Assembly: GCA_964352225.1 (NCBI GenBank)
Contig: CAYGRM010000012.1
Coordinates: 1 to 46,269 of the forward strand
DNA length: 46,269 bases
Reading direction: 5' to 3'
From: CAJQQY01 sp964352225
GTDB lineage: Bacteria > Bacteroidota > Bacteroidia > Chitinophagales > Saprospiraceae
Of the stretch, positions 26,835 to 36,560 are shown one piece after another. How positions within the stretch are numbered: the first letter of the stretch is position 1; every line of letters begins with the position of its first letter. Position numbers and translations under genes: made by a program. The notes beneath the pieces were generated by a model. That model made no database searches. It saw only the letters and a program-made list of their open reading frames with translations, and was not told the origin of the DNA.

Positions 26835-28124
26835 TTAACGCTTTTCATAAACTCGCACATAGTCGACGATGAACTTTTGGGAAGTAGCAGTTTCATGCAT
26901 TCCCTTTTGACCTCCCCATCCTCCGCCCATGGCAAGATTTAATATAATATTTTGTGCCTGTCCAAATGGCCAAGCAAGCTCCGTAGAGGTATCATTATAA
27001 GAAAAATATTCTTTACCATCTACCGTAGCAATCATCCCTTCTGTTGTCCAATCAATAGCATAGGTATGAAACTCATTATTCATATTTTCTACCTCCGTAA
27101 TTCCTGTAGGTTGATTTCCTAGCTTAAAATAATATGCTCCACTATGTGCGGAAGCATGAGCTTTCCCATTACCTGTTTCATCATCTAATTCATAACCAAC
27201 CGTTTCCAAAATATCAATTTCCCCACAATAAGGCCATGATAATTCATCAACATATTTATCACCGAGTGTCCAACCTGCAGCCCAATTACCTTTTTCTACT
27301 GGCACTTTTGCACGGAATTCAATCCGACCATAAAGAAAAGAAACTTTCCCTCGAGTAGTCAAGCGAGCAGAAGTCCATTCTTGTCCCATATCATTTTTCC
27401 GAGCTTCAATGATTAAGTTTCCATTTTCTTGACGTGCATTTTCGGTTCGTTTTTCAGTATAATATTGCAACTCATTATTACCCCAACCCCAGTTACCGAT
27501 ATCAAAAGTCCACTTAGTTGTATCAGGTATACCTTCCCCATCAAATTCATCCGCCCACACGATTTTCCATTCTTTCCCATCTGTTTTTTGAGTAAGATTT
27601 TGAGGAGTAACTTGATGTTTTTTCATCAAGGTAAATTTGAACCAGTCAACTTGCACACTATCACCTTTTAAGTGTAATCTCATTTTGTGGAGACCTTTAT
27701 TTAATGGACTTCCATCTTTACTTGAAATTGTAAATGTCTTGTTATTCGAAATAGGAACTGCTCCTGTAACATTATAAGTACGGCCATCCTTATTATCAAT
27801 ATAGTCTTCCATCCAGGCGGTTGCATCATCAGATTCAGCAGCTGCATTTATTTCAAATTTATACCGTCCTGCTTCTGGAATATTTACATCAAATGAAACC
27901 CAAGATTCACCTTCTGAGGAGGTGATTGATTTACCCTCTACCTTAGTGATTTCACCTTTAGATTCAATGAAATTTTCTACCTCGGTAGTGACACTAATCT
28001 CAGACTTTGGAGTTTCTGAATCAGTTACCTTGGCGTTTTTTTCAGCATTTTGAACGCAAGAAACTAAAGCAAATATGATAAAAATTTTAAGTGTAACAAG
28101 TATAAAATAAGAAGGGTTTTTCAT
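26835..28124 (-). CDS. GH16 beta-glucanase lipoprotein with N-terminal CBM6-like domain
   Basis: Endo-acting beta-glucanase of 429 residues, probably on beta-1,3- or mixed-linkage glucan. A lipobox (FALVSC, C23) anchors it. Residues of about 45-165 form a CBM6/35-like jelly roll (VSFDVNIPEAGRYKFEI to VDWFKF). From about 185 the GH16 fold has ADEFDG, WGWGNNELQYYT and the active-site motif GEIDILE with E302, D304 and E307. The product-side strand is unusual (AHASAHSGAYYFK), which suggests a different subfamily from the other GH16 at 32365-33231. It follows the MFS porter gene by 120 bp with a perfect palindrome between them. Confidence 0.88.
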   Translation of the reverse strand: MKNPSYFILVTLKIFIIFALVSCVQNAEKNAKVTDSETPKSEISVTTEVENFIESKGEITKVEGKSITSSEGESWVSFDVNIPEAGRYKFEINAAAESDDATAWMEDYIDNKDGRTYNVTGAVPISNNKTFTISSKDGSPLNKGLHKMRLHLKGDSVQVDWFKFTLMKKHQVTPQNLTQKTDGKEWKIVWADEFDGEGIPDTTKWTFDIGNWGWGNNELQYYTEKRTENARQENGNLIIEARKNDMGQEWTSARLTTRGKVSFLYGRIEFRAKVPVEKGNWAAGWTLGDKYVDELSWPYCGEIDILETVGYELDDETGNGKAHASAHSGAYYFKLGNQPTGITEVENMNNEFHTYAIDWTTEGMIATVDGKEYFSYNDTSTELAWPFGQAQNIILNLAMGGGWGGQKGMHETATSQKFIVDYVRVYEKR

Positions 28125-28206
28125 GATATAAATTTGGTATTTTTATTTTGTTCTGATTAAATGAATGTTTAAAATTATGGTAACTATCTCATAATCAATA
28201 AATTAA

Positions 28207-28235
28207 GTCGAATGTTACATAATGTAACATTCGAC
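28207..28235. repeat. Perfect 29-bp palindrome in the MFS-GH16 spacer
   Basis: Fourteen-base arms (beginning GTCGAATGTTACAT) meet at a single central A. It lies 10 bp after the sugar-porter stop codon. The U-run is upstream rather than downstream on the minus strand, so it is not a textbook terminator. It could be a dimeric operator or an attenuating hairpin that lowers expression of the downstream GH16-GH3-GH3 genes. Confidence 0.7.
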
Positions 28236-28244
28236 CTAAAAAAA

Positions 28245-29801
28245 TTATTTAACTAATAGTGCTTCCAATTCTTCTAATGATTTCCCTTTGGTTTCAGGTA
28301 CTTTCATGATAATAAAAATCAATCCTATCACCGCAAATAATCCATAAATAAGGAAGGTCATTGAACTCCCTAAATTGTCTAATTCCCACGGGAATATAAA
28401 TTGAACTATGGTACTAACTCCAGAATTAACTAATCCAACAAATGATATGGCAATTCCTCGAATCCAATTGGGAAATAGCTCTGAAAATAAAACCCACATC
28501 ACAGGCCCGACTGAAACGGCAAAGGAAGCCACAAAACCTAAAATACAAATTAGTATAAGCCAAGAATTCATAGTAACTGCTGCAGTAATTAATTCAGATT
28601 CTACTGCTTGAGCTGATTCTTTTCCTAAGGCATCACGAGTAGCTCTTTTGAAGCTGACATCATCTGTAAAAGTTTGTCCAACGAGGGTGGCAAGTTGTTC
28701 TTGATCAACTGTAGCAGGTAACGATTTAACTGATTCAGCTGTCAAGGTATAAGTTGCTTGATTAAATCCATAAGCCAATAAAAACATAGTAATTACAATT
28801 CCTCCTACTCCAAAAATAAGTAATGGTTTTCTTCCTAATTTATCAATTAAGGCAATGGCTATTAAGGTGAAAACTAAATTCACAAGACCTACTAAAATGG
28901 CTTGTACAAATGAAGCATCTGTTCCAATACCAGATTGCTCAAAAATCATAGGCGCATAAAAGAATACTGAATTGATACCCGTAATCTGTTGTAAAATACC
29001 AATCACCAGTCCAATCGTTAACACTAATCGTAAAGATGGTTTTAATAAATCCTTAACAGTAGAGGTTTCATCTCCTGAATCTGAATGCATACTTTCTCTT
29101 ACTGAATTGATAATTTTTTCAGCTTCTTCATCATCAGCTGCCCTTTTCATGATAGCTAGTGCTTCTTCATATCTTCCTTTCATAGCCAACCAACGAGGAC
29201 TATTCGGAACGAAGAATAAGGCAAAAAAGTAAAGTACAGCTGGAAGTGCTTCCAAGCCTAACATCCACCTCCAATTGTATTCGTCAAATTTCAGAGATTG
29301 AGCCCAAGCTGCATCTGAATCACCAAGTTGGAGAATCAAATAATTGGTAAAAAAGGCTACGGAGATTCCCAGTACAATATTTAGCTGGTTAAAAGATACC
29401 ATTCTACCTCGCATAGATGGAGGTGCAATTTCTGCAATGTACATTGGTGCAATAATCAAAGAAGCACCCACTCCTAATCCACCGATCATTCTCGCAATTA
29501 CTAGTACTATAAAGGAAGGTGCGAATGCAGAACCAATAGCTGATATGAAATATAATAAAGCAGCTACAGTTAAAACATTCTTCCGACCGTATTTATCACT
29601 AATTGGACCGGCAAACATCATAGACAAAGTTGCCATAACGGTAAGTGATGCAACTGCCCATCCTAATTCAAGTTTTGTTAAGTCAAATTCAATTTCAATA
29701 AATTTATTAACACCAGAAATAACTGATGCATCGAATCCCATTAAAAATCCGCCTAAAGCGACAATTAATGCGACCAGGACAATAAAGTTGGTTTTTCCCA
29801 T
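28245..29801 (-). CDS. MFS sugar porter family transporter
   Basis: Inner-membrane proton-coupled or facilitated sugar transporter of 518 residues with twelve predicted helices. It has the sugar-porter signatures DKYGRK (loop 2-3), IAEIAPPSMRGR, PNSPRWLAMKGR, LIDKLGRKPLL and PETKGKS. An insertion of about 60 residues between helices 8 and 10, rich in Thr, Glu and Gln, lengthens an external loop relative to XylE-type proteins. It lies between GH3 and GH16 genes on the same strand, with 91 bp to the GH3 gene before it. Two GH3 enzymes of the locus look cytoplasmic, so it may carry short beta-glucan oligosaccharides as well as, or instead of, glucose; that is inference. Confidence 0.9.
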   Translation of the reverse strand: MGKTNFIVLVALIVALGGFLMGFDASVISGVNKFIEIEFDLTKLELGWAVASLTVMATLSMMFAGPISDKYGRKNVLTVAALLYFISAIGSAFAPSFIVLVIARMIGGLGVGASLIIAPMYIAEIAPPSMRGRMVSFNQLNIVLGISVAFFTNYLILQLGDSDAAWAQSLKFDEYNWRWMLGLEALPAVLYFFALFFVPNSPRWLAMKGRYEEALAIMKRAADDEEAEKIINSVRESMHSDSGDETSTVKDLLKPSLRLVLTIGLVIGILQQITGINSVFFYAPMIFEQSGIGTDASFVQAILVGLVNLVFTLIAIALIDKLGRKPLLIFGVGGIVITMFLLAYGFNQATYTLTAESVKSLPATVDQEQLATLVGQTFTDDVSFKRATRDALGKESAQAVESELITAAVTMNSWLILICILGFVASFAVSVGPVMWVLFSELFPNWIRGIAISFVGLVNSGVSTIVQFIFPWELDNLGSSMTFLIYGLFAVIGLIFIIMKVPETKGKSLEELEALLVK

Positions 29802-29891
29802 GAGTAAAAGATTTAAGTTGATTATTTCGTTTCTAAAAAGTTTGAATAAATATAGTTATAGTTTTTTAAAGCTCATTTATCAATATGTTTT

Positions 29892-32108
29892 TTATTTTAT
29901 ATAAAAGGATGTTCTCAAATTAGCGTTGGAATTACCCCCCACCCAAACTTCAAATTGTCCTGGTTCGGTTACTAATTCCATTTTTCTATTATAAAAAGCT
30001 AGATCATCCGTATGGAGATGAAAAGTGATCGTTTTGGTTTCCCCAACATTTAAATGTACTCGTTGAAAGCCCTTCAATTCTTTAATTGGTCTAGTTACAT
30101 TTCCTACTAAATCTCGGATATATAATTGGGCGATTTCAATAGAGTCATATCTTCCATTATTAGTAAGTTGGGCATATACTTCTATACTTTCTCCCATTTC
30201 AATTACTCCTGATGATAACCAAATATTATGGTAAATAAAATGACCATATGATAGACCAAAACCGAATGGATAAAGTGGCTCAAACCCAGCATCTAAATGA
30301 AAGGAAGTATTCCCAACTGAAGTTTGACCAGCACGTGGTTCGATTTCATCTATATGTGTGAAGGAATCGTAAGTAGCCGGTTTTCCAGAATTTCTTTGGT
30401 TATAATAAATAGGAATTTGACCTACCATTTTTGGAAAAGTTACCGGCAATTTACCGGATGGATATTCGTTTCCAAATAAAATATCTGCTATTGCTGGACC
30501 TCCCATTGTTCCAGGATGCCAAGCAAATAACATGGCATTTACAAAATGTTGTGTTTTATCTAATGTTAAAGGACGTCCTGCCATTATTACTAAAACAGTC
30601 GACTTTCCAAGTTTAGAAATCTCCTCTAATAGTTCATTTTGGTATCCCGGTAAATCAATATCTGCTCGGCAATGTGCCTCTCCAGATAGAATCGCTTCCT
30701 CCCCTAGAAAGAAAATAATAGTATCTGATTTTTTAGCGATTTCCATAGCCTCTAAGTAATATTCATCTTTGTTTTTACTCCGAGTTGTTTCCATTCCTCG
30801 GGCAACATGAATATTTACATCTTCTCCAACCATTTCTTGAATCGCCTGTAAAGGAGTTTGACACCATTCTTCTTTACCATCAAAAGTCCATGTTCCCATC
30901 TGCTCGAAACCATCATCTGCTAATGGGCCGATGATGGCTAAGTCCTTAATATTATTTTTTTTGAGAGGAAGTTTATTGAAGTCATTTTTGAGCAAAACAA
31001 TACTTTCTAAAGCTGCTTGTTTTGCAATTTGTAAAAATTCATCATTCCCTTTTTCAGGAAAATCTAATTGATCAAAATCTGGTTTATCAAATAAACCTAA
31101 ATCAAATTTTACCTTTAAAATATTACGAACACATTGATCAATTTTCTCAATTGGAATTCTTCCTTTCTCGACTAAAAGCTCTAAGTTATGTAGGTAGGTG
31201 TGGCTAGCCATTTCCATATCGACCCCAGCATTTACAGCTTCAAAAGCTGCTTCCTTTTCATTTTCTGAAAATCCATGAGTAATTAATTGGATGACAGAAT
31301 CCCAATCACTCACTACAAATCCTTCGTAATTCCACTCATCTCGTAGGATGTTTTTCATCAAAAATTCATTACCCGAAGCAGGCACTCCATTTAGATCTGA
31401 AAAGGCAGCCATAAAGGTTGCTACACCAGCATCAGCAGCAGCTTTGAAAGGAGGAAGTACCACATTACGTAATTCATTTTCTGAAATATTCACGTAGGCA
31501 TAATCCTTTCCTGCTTCTGAATATCCATATCCAGCAAAGTGCTTTGCACAGGCTGCAATACTATCAGATTTTGATAAATCATCTCCTTGGAATCCTTGGA
31601 TCATAGCTTTTCCTAGAACACTAGTTAGATAGGTATCCTCTCCTAAGGTTTCAGCTATTCTACCCCACCGAGGATCTCTTGATATGTCAATCATGGGAGC
31701 AAATGTCCAATGTATTCCAGAAGAGGCAGCTTCGATAGCAGCTACTCTTGCTCCTTCTTCGATTAGCTTCGGATTCCAACTAGCTGCTTGACCAAGTGGA
31801 ATCGGCATCATAGTTTGGAAGCCATGAATCACATCTCGACCTATAATAATTGGAATACCTAATCTACTTTCTTCCCTCGCTATTCTTTGTAATTCCTTTA
31901 ATTTTGCTTCATCAACTTCATTTAAAATAGATCCAACTTTTCCCTCTCGAATGGCTGAACGGAAATCCTCCGTTATTACTTTTCGATTGGCAAATTGAGA
32001 CATCTGCCCAATTTTTTCCTGAATCGTCATTTTTTCTAACAATTCATTTACACGAGTTGCTGTATCTTTTACGCTAGATGTTTCAGTATTTGATTCGTTA
32101 TAATTCAT
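29892..32108 (-). CDS. GH3 beta-glucosidase (BglX-type) without signal peptide
   Basis: Family 3 beta-glucosidase of 738 residues: barrel (GRDVIHGFQT, KHFAGYG, nucleophile D268 in VVSDWDS), alpha/beta sandwich and fibronectin-III-like tail (about 625-735, ending ELVTEPGQFEVWVGG). The N-terminus (MNYNESNTETSSVKD) has no signal peptide, although most BglX relatives are periplasmic; cytoplasmic action on imported oligosaccharides is therefore predicted. It is followed on the same strand by the MFS sugar porter. The 256-bp spacer before it could carry its own promoter: a TAnnTTTG match (TATTTTTG) lies at 32282-32289 on the minus strand. Confidence 0.9.
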   Translation of the reverse strand: MNYNESNTETSSVKDTATRVNELLEKMTIQEKIGQMSQFANRKVITEDFRSAIREGKVGSILNEVDEAKLKELQRIAREESRLGIPIIIGRDVIHGFQTMMPIPLGQAASWNPKLIEEGARVAAIEAASSGIHWTFAPMIDISRDPRWGRIAETLGEDTYLTSVLGKAMIQGFQGDDLSKSDSIAACAKHFAGYGYSEAGKDYAYVNISENELRNVVLPPFKAAADAGVATFMAAFSDLNGVPASGNEFLMKNILRDEWNYEGFVVSDWDSVIQLITHGFSENEKEAAFEAVNAGVDMEMASHTYLHNLELLVEKGRIPIEKIDQCVRNILKVKFDLGLFDKPDFDQLDFPEKGNDEFLQIAKQAALESIVLLKNDFNKLPLKKNNIKDLAIIGPLADDGFEQMGTWTFDGKEEWCQTPLQAIQEMVGEDVNIHVARGMETTRSKNKDEYYLEAMEIAKKSDTIIFFLGEEAILSGEAHCRADIDLPGYQNELLEEISKLGKSTVLVIMAGRPLTLDKTQHFVNAMLFAWHPGTMGGPAIADILFGNEYPSGKLPVTFPKMVGQIPIYYNQRNSGKPATYDSFTHIDEIEPRAGQTSVGNTSFHLDAGFEPLYPFGFGLSYGHFIYHNIWLSSGVIEMGESIEVYAQLTNNGRYDSIEIAQLYIRDLVGNVTRPIKELKGFQRVHLNVGETKTITFHLHTDDLAFYNRKMELVTEPGQFEVWVGGNSNANLRTSFYIK

Positions 32109-32364
32109 TTACTATTTGAAGTTATTAATGAAGTAAAATGGATTGGCAAGAGATTGAAAAATGCCTTGATCGTTAATTTCGAGTACTTGACTTATTTCAA
32201 TAAACTGAAGAGATATTTATTCGACCTCTTCAATCCATTTTGAATATTTAGGCAGAGCCTGATATGTCAAAATAATTTTTCCAAAAATAATGGAAGAAAT
32301 ATAAAATGTGATAAAAACAATACGTAGATTTTTTTCATCATCATACTGTTTTGGTTGAAAAAAA

Positions 32365-33231
32365 TTATTTTTCCTGATACACCCGAACATAGTCTACTTC
32401 CAACTTTTGAGGAAAAATTGTGGAGGCATTAGGATCCCCTGGTAGGTTTCCTCCTACAGCAACATTTAATATCATATGGAATTTTTGATCAAATGGGAAA
32501 GGTGCTGGGAGAACGGTAGATCGTGTATTTGGTTCTCCGTAATTTACCCCATCTAATTGAAATTGGATGCAGTCTTCTGACCATAGCACAGAATAAACAT
32601 GAAACTCGTCAGCAAATGTTCCAGATTCCTTAACAGTATCTTGGCTAAAGAATCTCCAATTTTCAATTCCTAAACCATAGTGGATAGTTCCGAATACTTC
32701 ATTTGGCTTACTTCCGATGTTTTCCATAATATCAATTTCACCACTTCGAGGCCATTGCCCATAAACTGTGTCTGTTGGAAGCATCCAAATGGCTGGCCAT
32801 AGCCCTTGACCTTGTGGTAACTTAGCTCGAACATCCATCCGACCATATTTCCAGTCTCCTTTATTTTTTGTCACCATTCGAGCGGAAGTATATTGATGTT
32901 GTCCTAAATAGAGAGGACTTTCCTTTTTCGCTTCAATTACGAGGTTCCCATTATTTATGTAGGAATTATCAGATCGATCAGTATAATATTCTAATTCATT
33001 ATTTCCCCAGCCACATAAATCAGGACTTATTTGACATCCATCTCCTAGATCGTAAGACCATTTGGAAGCGTCAATTTCAGTTCCATCAAATTCATCACTC
33101 CAAACCATTTGATAATTTTCAAGTGATTTAGTGAAATCACACCCACCAATATCGGCGGGCTCTTGACAACTTGAAAGAAATAATAGGAATATGGATAAAA
33201 TAGAAAGGATTATTTGGTTGAAGATTTTCAT
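32365..33231 (-). CDS. GH16 laminarinase-like lipoprotein
   Basis: Endo-beta-1,3-glucanase-like enzyme of 288 residues consisting of a single GH16 domain. The lipobox is LLFLSSCQEP (C22), so it sits outside the cytoplasm. Family marks are SDEFDGTEIDASKWSYDLG, CGWGNNELEYYT and the catalytic GEIDIMENIG with E165, D167 and E170; FGTIHYG and LNVAVGGNLPGDP resemble subfamily 3 laminarinases. It is the first gene of the minus-strand hydrolase series. Its promoter carries the four-repeat GATGTA element shared with the outer-membrane operon at 38803. The regulator gene starts 249 bp away in the opposite direction. Confidence 0.92.
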   Translation of the reverse strand: MKIFNQIILSILSIFLLFLSSCQEPADIGGCDFTKSLENYQMVWSDEFDGTEIDASKWSYDLGDGCQISPDLCGWGNNELEYYTDRSDNSYINNGNLVIEAKKESPLYLGQHQYTSARMVTKNKGDWKYGRMDVRAKLPQGQGLWPAIWMLPTDTVYGQWPRSGEIDIMENIGSKPNEVFGTIHYGLGIENWRFFSQDTVKESGTFADEFHVYSVLWSEDCIQFQLDGVNYGEPNTRSTVLPAPFPFDQKFHMILNVAVGGNLPGDPNASTIFPQKLEVDYVRVYQEK

Positions 33232-33265
33232 TTCAATGATTTATGTTTTAAAAAAAGATAATCGT

Positions 33266-33294
33266 CAAATTTAGTATTGAATCGACCTATTCAA
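33266..33294 (-). promoter_or_regulatory. Promoter of the GH16 laminarinase gene
   Basis: On the minus strand a TTG (33292-33294) and TAAATTTG (33266-33273) are separated by 18 bp, matching the Bacteroidota -33/-7 pattern. The -7 box is 34 bp before the start codon. The GATGTA repeat element ends 11 bp upstream of the TTG. Confidence 0.7.
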
Positions 33295-33305
33295 GATTTT
33301 AAGCA

Positions 33306-33354
33306 TACATCTTACTTACATCGATAGTTTTACCCTATACATCACTACTACATC
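33306..33354 (-). promoter_or_regulatory. Four-repeat GATGTA element, copy A
   Basis: Read on the minus strand, four exact GATGTA units lie at 33349-33354, 33338-33343, 33317-33322 and 33306-33311, with spacings of 11, 21 and 11 bp (all on one helix face). Bases around the units are shared with copy B at 38691-38738 (GATGTAGT first, GATGTAAGT third, GATGTATG last, with a GGTAAAA stretch between the pairs). It is placed just upstream of the GH16 promoter, as for an activator site. Confidence 0.75.
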
Positions 33355-33480
33355 AATTGACTTCATTGATTTTATAACATTTAAATATTCTCTTTGTTTG
33401 CAAGGCATGAGCTAATTTTTTAGATAGCATTTATTACATCATTTATGAAATAATGAATACATTTACGTTAAATAAAATCT

Positions 33481-36399
33481 ATGAAGAAAACAATTATAAT
33501 TCTCCTTATTCTTTCCCTAGTAAGCTTTTTTAGTGCACAAGCACAAAACCAAAAGCTTGGTTCTCCATCTATTACAAATTTTTCAAGGGCTGACTATAAT
33601 GCTGGAACTCAGAATTGGGGTATTGGGCAAGATGATCAAGGAATTATATATTTTGCTAATAATAAAGGTTTGTTAGAATTTGATGGAACTAATTGGCGAA
33701 CCTTTTCACTTCCAAATGGTACAATTGCACGTTCCGTAAACTTTGATTCTGATGGTCGGATATACTTTGGAGGACAAAATGAATTTGGCTACCTAGAAAG
33801 AAATAAGAGTGGAAAACCAATTTACAAATCTCTCACCCATTTAATTCCTGAGGAATTTAAGAGTTTTGAGGATATTTGGGAAATATTCATCCATCCAAAT
33901 GGTATTTATTTTTGTTCGGAAAAGGGAATTATTTTTCTTAAAAATGGGCAAATTAAAATAATAAAACCAAGCAAAGAAAGATTTGAAAGTTTTTTTCAAC
34001 TTGAGGATAAGATATATATTCAAAGTCTGAAAGAGGGTTTGTTTGAGTTACAGAACGATTCTATCATCCCGATTCCCAATACAAATATTTTCCAAAACGA
34101 TAGAATTATCTCAATTCTTCCCATGGATAACTCACAGAAATTGATTCTTACTTTTTCCAAGGGGTTGTACCTAATGGATGATTCGGGGATTACCCCATGG
34201 AATGTATCCTCTAATAATTTTTTTAAAACACACCAAGCCTACTGTGCTATCAGGTTAAACGATGGAAAATATGCGGTGGGGACTCCTCAAAATGGCCTCT
34301 TAATAATAAATAATGAAGGAGGAGAAGAATTACATATTAATAAAGACAAAGGCCTTCAAAACAATACAATCCTTTCTCTAATGCAAGATAGTCAACAAAA
34401 TATTTGGCTTGGATTGGACAATGGAATTGACTATGCGGAGATTAATTCACCTATCACAAAAATAAGAAATCAAGAAGGAATTTCAGGAACAGGATATGCC
34501 TCTATTTCATATAAAGGAAAACTCTTTTTTGGGACAAATCAGGGTTTATTCTTCAAAGAATGGAATGAGAAAAGTGATTCAGAAAAAACCACGAAATTTA
34601 AATTAGTGGAAAATGGTTTGGGACAAGTTTGGAGTATTGATAAGGTCAACGGTGAACTTATTGTCGGGCAGCACAAAGGAACTTCCATCCTTAAAAATGA
34701 GAAACTAGTTCCCATTTCAAATGTTCAAGGAGCTTGGAAATTCATGGTTTTGAATTCGAATCCAAATTATGCTATTGGAGGTGCCTACTCTGGTCTATAT
34801 CTATATAAAAAGCAAATTGATAATACTGGAAATGAAAACCATCTTAATTGGAAACTTGTAGGAAAAATAGATGGCTTCAATGAGTCAGCACGGATTTTTG
34901 AAGAAGACTCAGACGGTAACATATGGGTTTCTCACTCTTATAAAGGATTATATAAAATAGCCTTGGCAAATGACTTTAAATCGGTGACCAATATAAAATC
35001 GTATGTTGGATCAAATGGTTTACCGAATGAATTAGTGATTAATGTTGTAAAAGTTAGAAATGAATTAATCTATACTACTCCCAAAGGGGTTTTTAAATAC
35101 GACGTCTTCAAAGATCAATTTATTCCACATCAAGATTTCATTGAGATATTTGGAGAAAACAGGAATTACCATCGATTAATAGAAGATAAATTGGGAAATA
35201 TATGGTTCTCCATTGATAGTGAATTTGGAGTTATTAAGGTGGAGGAAAAAGGAGTTTTTAATAGTTTTAAAGTTAAGTATTTTAATCAAATTCAGGATGA
35301 TTTAGTAGATGGGTTTGAACATATTTATGCTTTTAATGAAAACCACGTCTTCATCGGAAGTGAAAAAGGGTTTGCTCATTATAGTCCACTAGATAGAAAG
35401 AATCGAGACTTTTTATTTAAAATTTTAATCAGAAAAGTCACCAATATTACTCATGAAGATTCAACTTTCTACTGGGGTAATCCAAATAAGGAAAATTATG
35501 ATTTCCATTACAAAATGAATGATTTCCATTTTTCCTTTTCAGCTCCCTACTTTGAAAAAATTGGATATCTAAGATATCGATTCAAATTAGATGGATTTGA
35601 AAATGATTGGTCTGACTGGGTCGCTAAGACTGAAAAAGAATACACTAATCTTTCCCCTGGTAAATATAACTTTAAGGTTCAAGCTAGAAATGCCTATGGT
35701 CAATTAAGCGATGAGGCTAGCTTCGAATTTAAAATTAATTCTCCTTGGTTTTGGTCTTGGTACAGTAAGATGGCTTACCTCATTTTGGCTCTGTTGGGAT
35801 TGTATAGCTTCTCTGAAATAATCTCTAAACGTGAAGAGAAAAAAACAGAAGCATTCAAAAAAGAACAAACTGAAAAACTTGAATTAAAAGAAGCTGAATT
35901 CGAAAAAGAAGTCAAAAAATCTGAAGGTGAAATTATTAAACTTAAAAATGATAAACTTCACACCGATATCAGACATAAAAATAGTCAACTCGCTTCTGCG
36001 ACCATGCACTTGGTGCAAAAAAGTGAGATTTTGATGAAAATTAAACATGACTTATTAAATATTCAATCTGAAGCAACACCTGGTTTGAAAAAGAAAATAC
36101 AACAAATTACTCGAGTAATTGAATCTGATATTCAATTAGATGATAGTTGGGAGCAATTTGAGACTTATTTTGATCAAGTCCACGAAAATTTCTTTAAAAG
36201 ACTCCGAAGTAAATTCCCAGAATTGACACCAAAAGATCAAAAATTATGCGCTTATCTACGTATGAATTTAACTACGAAAGAAATCGCTCCTCTTCTAAAT
36301 ATTTCAGTTCGAGGAGTTGAAATAAGTCGATATAGATTGAGAAAAAAATTAGAACTTAACTCAGAGGTAAACTTGGTTGCCTTTATTATGGAAGTCTAA
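33481..36399 (+). CDS. Membrane-spanning sensor-regulator: propeller, Y_Y_Y, LuxR-type HTH
   Basis: Predicted one-component transcription regulator of 972 residues. A signal peptide (to SAQAQ, about residue 22) precedes a two-component-regulator-type beta-propeller (about 30-650; repeats such as ISILPMDNSQ, NIWLGLDNGI and NIWVSHSYKGL). Then come a Y_Y_Y domain (about 680-758), one transmembrane helix (about 763-782), a charged coiled coil (784-835) and a C-terminal HTH (about 915-970: LTPKDQKLCAYL, LTTKEIAPLLNIS, VRGVEISRYRLRKKL). No kinase or receiver domain is present, unlike hybrid two-component regulators. The periplasmic part probably senses a glucan fragment. It is divergent from the GH16 gene. 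Its own -7 box may be the near match TACATTTA at 33459-33466. Confidence 0.88.
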   Translation: MKKTIIILLILSLVSFFSAQAQNQKLGSPSITNFSRADYNAGTQNWGIGQDDQGIIYFANNKGLLEFDGTNWRTFSLPNGTIARSVNFDSDGRIYFGGQNEFGYLERNKSGKPIYKSLTHLIPEEFKSFEDIWEIFIHPNGIYFCSEKGIIFLKNGQIKIIKPSKERFESFFQLEDKIYIQSLKEGLFELQNDSIIPIPNTNIFQNDRIISILPMDNSQKLILTFSKGLYLMDDSGITPWNVSSNNFFKTHQAYCAIRLNDGKYAVGTPQNGLLIINNEGGEELHINKDKGLQNNTILSLMQDSQQNIWLGLDNGIDYAEINSPITKIRNQEGISGTGYASISYKGKLFFGTNQGLFFKEWNEKSDSEKTTKFKLVENGLGQVWSIDKVNGELIVGQHKGTSILKNEKLVPISNVQGAWKFMVLNSNPNYAIGGAYSGLYLYKKQIDNTGNENHLNWKLVGKIDGFNESARIFEEDSDGNIWVSHSYKGLYKIALANDFKSVTNIKSYVGSNGLPNELVINVVKVRNELIYTTPKGVFKYDVFKDQFIPHQDFIEIFGENRNYHRLIEDKLGNIWFSIDSEFGVIKVEEKGVFNSFKVKYFNQIQDDLVDGFEHIYAFNENHVFIGSEKGFAHYSPLDRKNRDFLFKILIRKVTNITHEDSTFYWGNPNKENYDFHYKMNDFHFSFSAPYFEKIGYLRYRFKLDGFENDWSDWVAKTEKEYTNLSPGKYNFKVQARNAYGQLSDEASFEFKINSPWFWSWYSKMAYLILALLGLYSFSEIISKREEKKTEAFKKEQTEKLELKEAEFEKEVKKSEGEIIKLKNDKLHTDIRHKNSQLASATMHLVQKSEILMKIKHDLLNIQSEATPGLKKKIQQITRVIESDIQLDDSWEQFETYFDQVHENFFKRLRSKFPELTPKDQKLCAYLRMNLTTKEIAPLLNISVRGVEISRYRLRKKLELNSEVNLVAFIMEV

Positions 36400-36560
36400 G
36401 AGACTGTTTTGAATTATGTCGCTAACTTTTTTATGCGTCTTTTTTCACCAAATTTCGTTTTTTTCTCGGGCAATAACTAAGGCTATTCCCCTCCAAAAAA
36501 GCCTCATTTGGCAAAAAAATACACTATAAAAAATTTTAGCACACATTTCAAAACAGCCTC
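36400..36560. mobile_element. MITE-like long palindrome flanked by TAA
   Basis: The 161-bp segment begins GAGACTGTTTTGAA and ends TTCAAAACAGCCTC. Its two halves pair along nearly the whole length with small bulges, down to GGGCAATA / TATTCCCC in the centre. A TAA direct repeat flanks it (36397-36399 and 36561-36563), as for a 3-bp target duplication; the left TAA is the stop codon of the regulator. There is no reading frame. The size, ends and target resemble IS5-like miniature elements, but the parent is not in the window. Confidence 0.75.
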
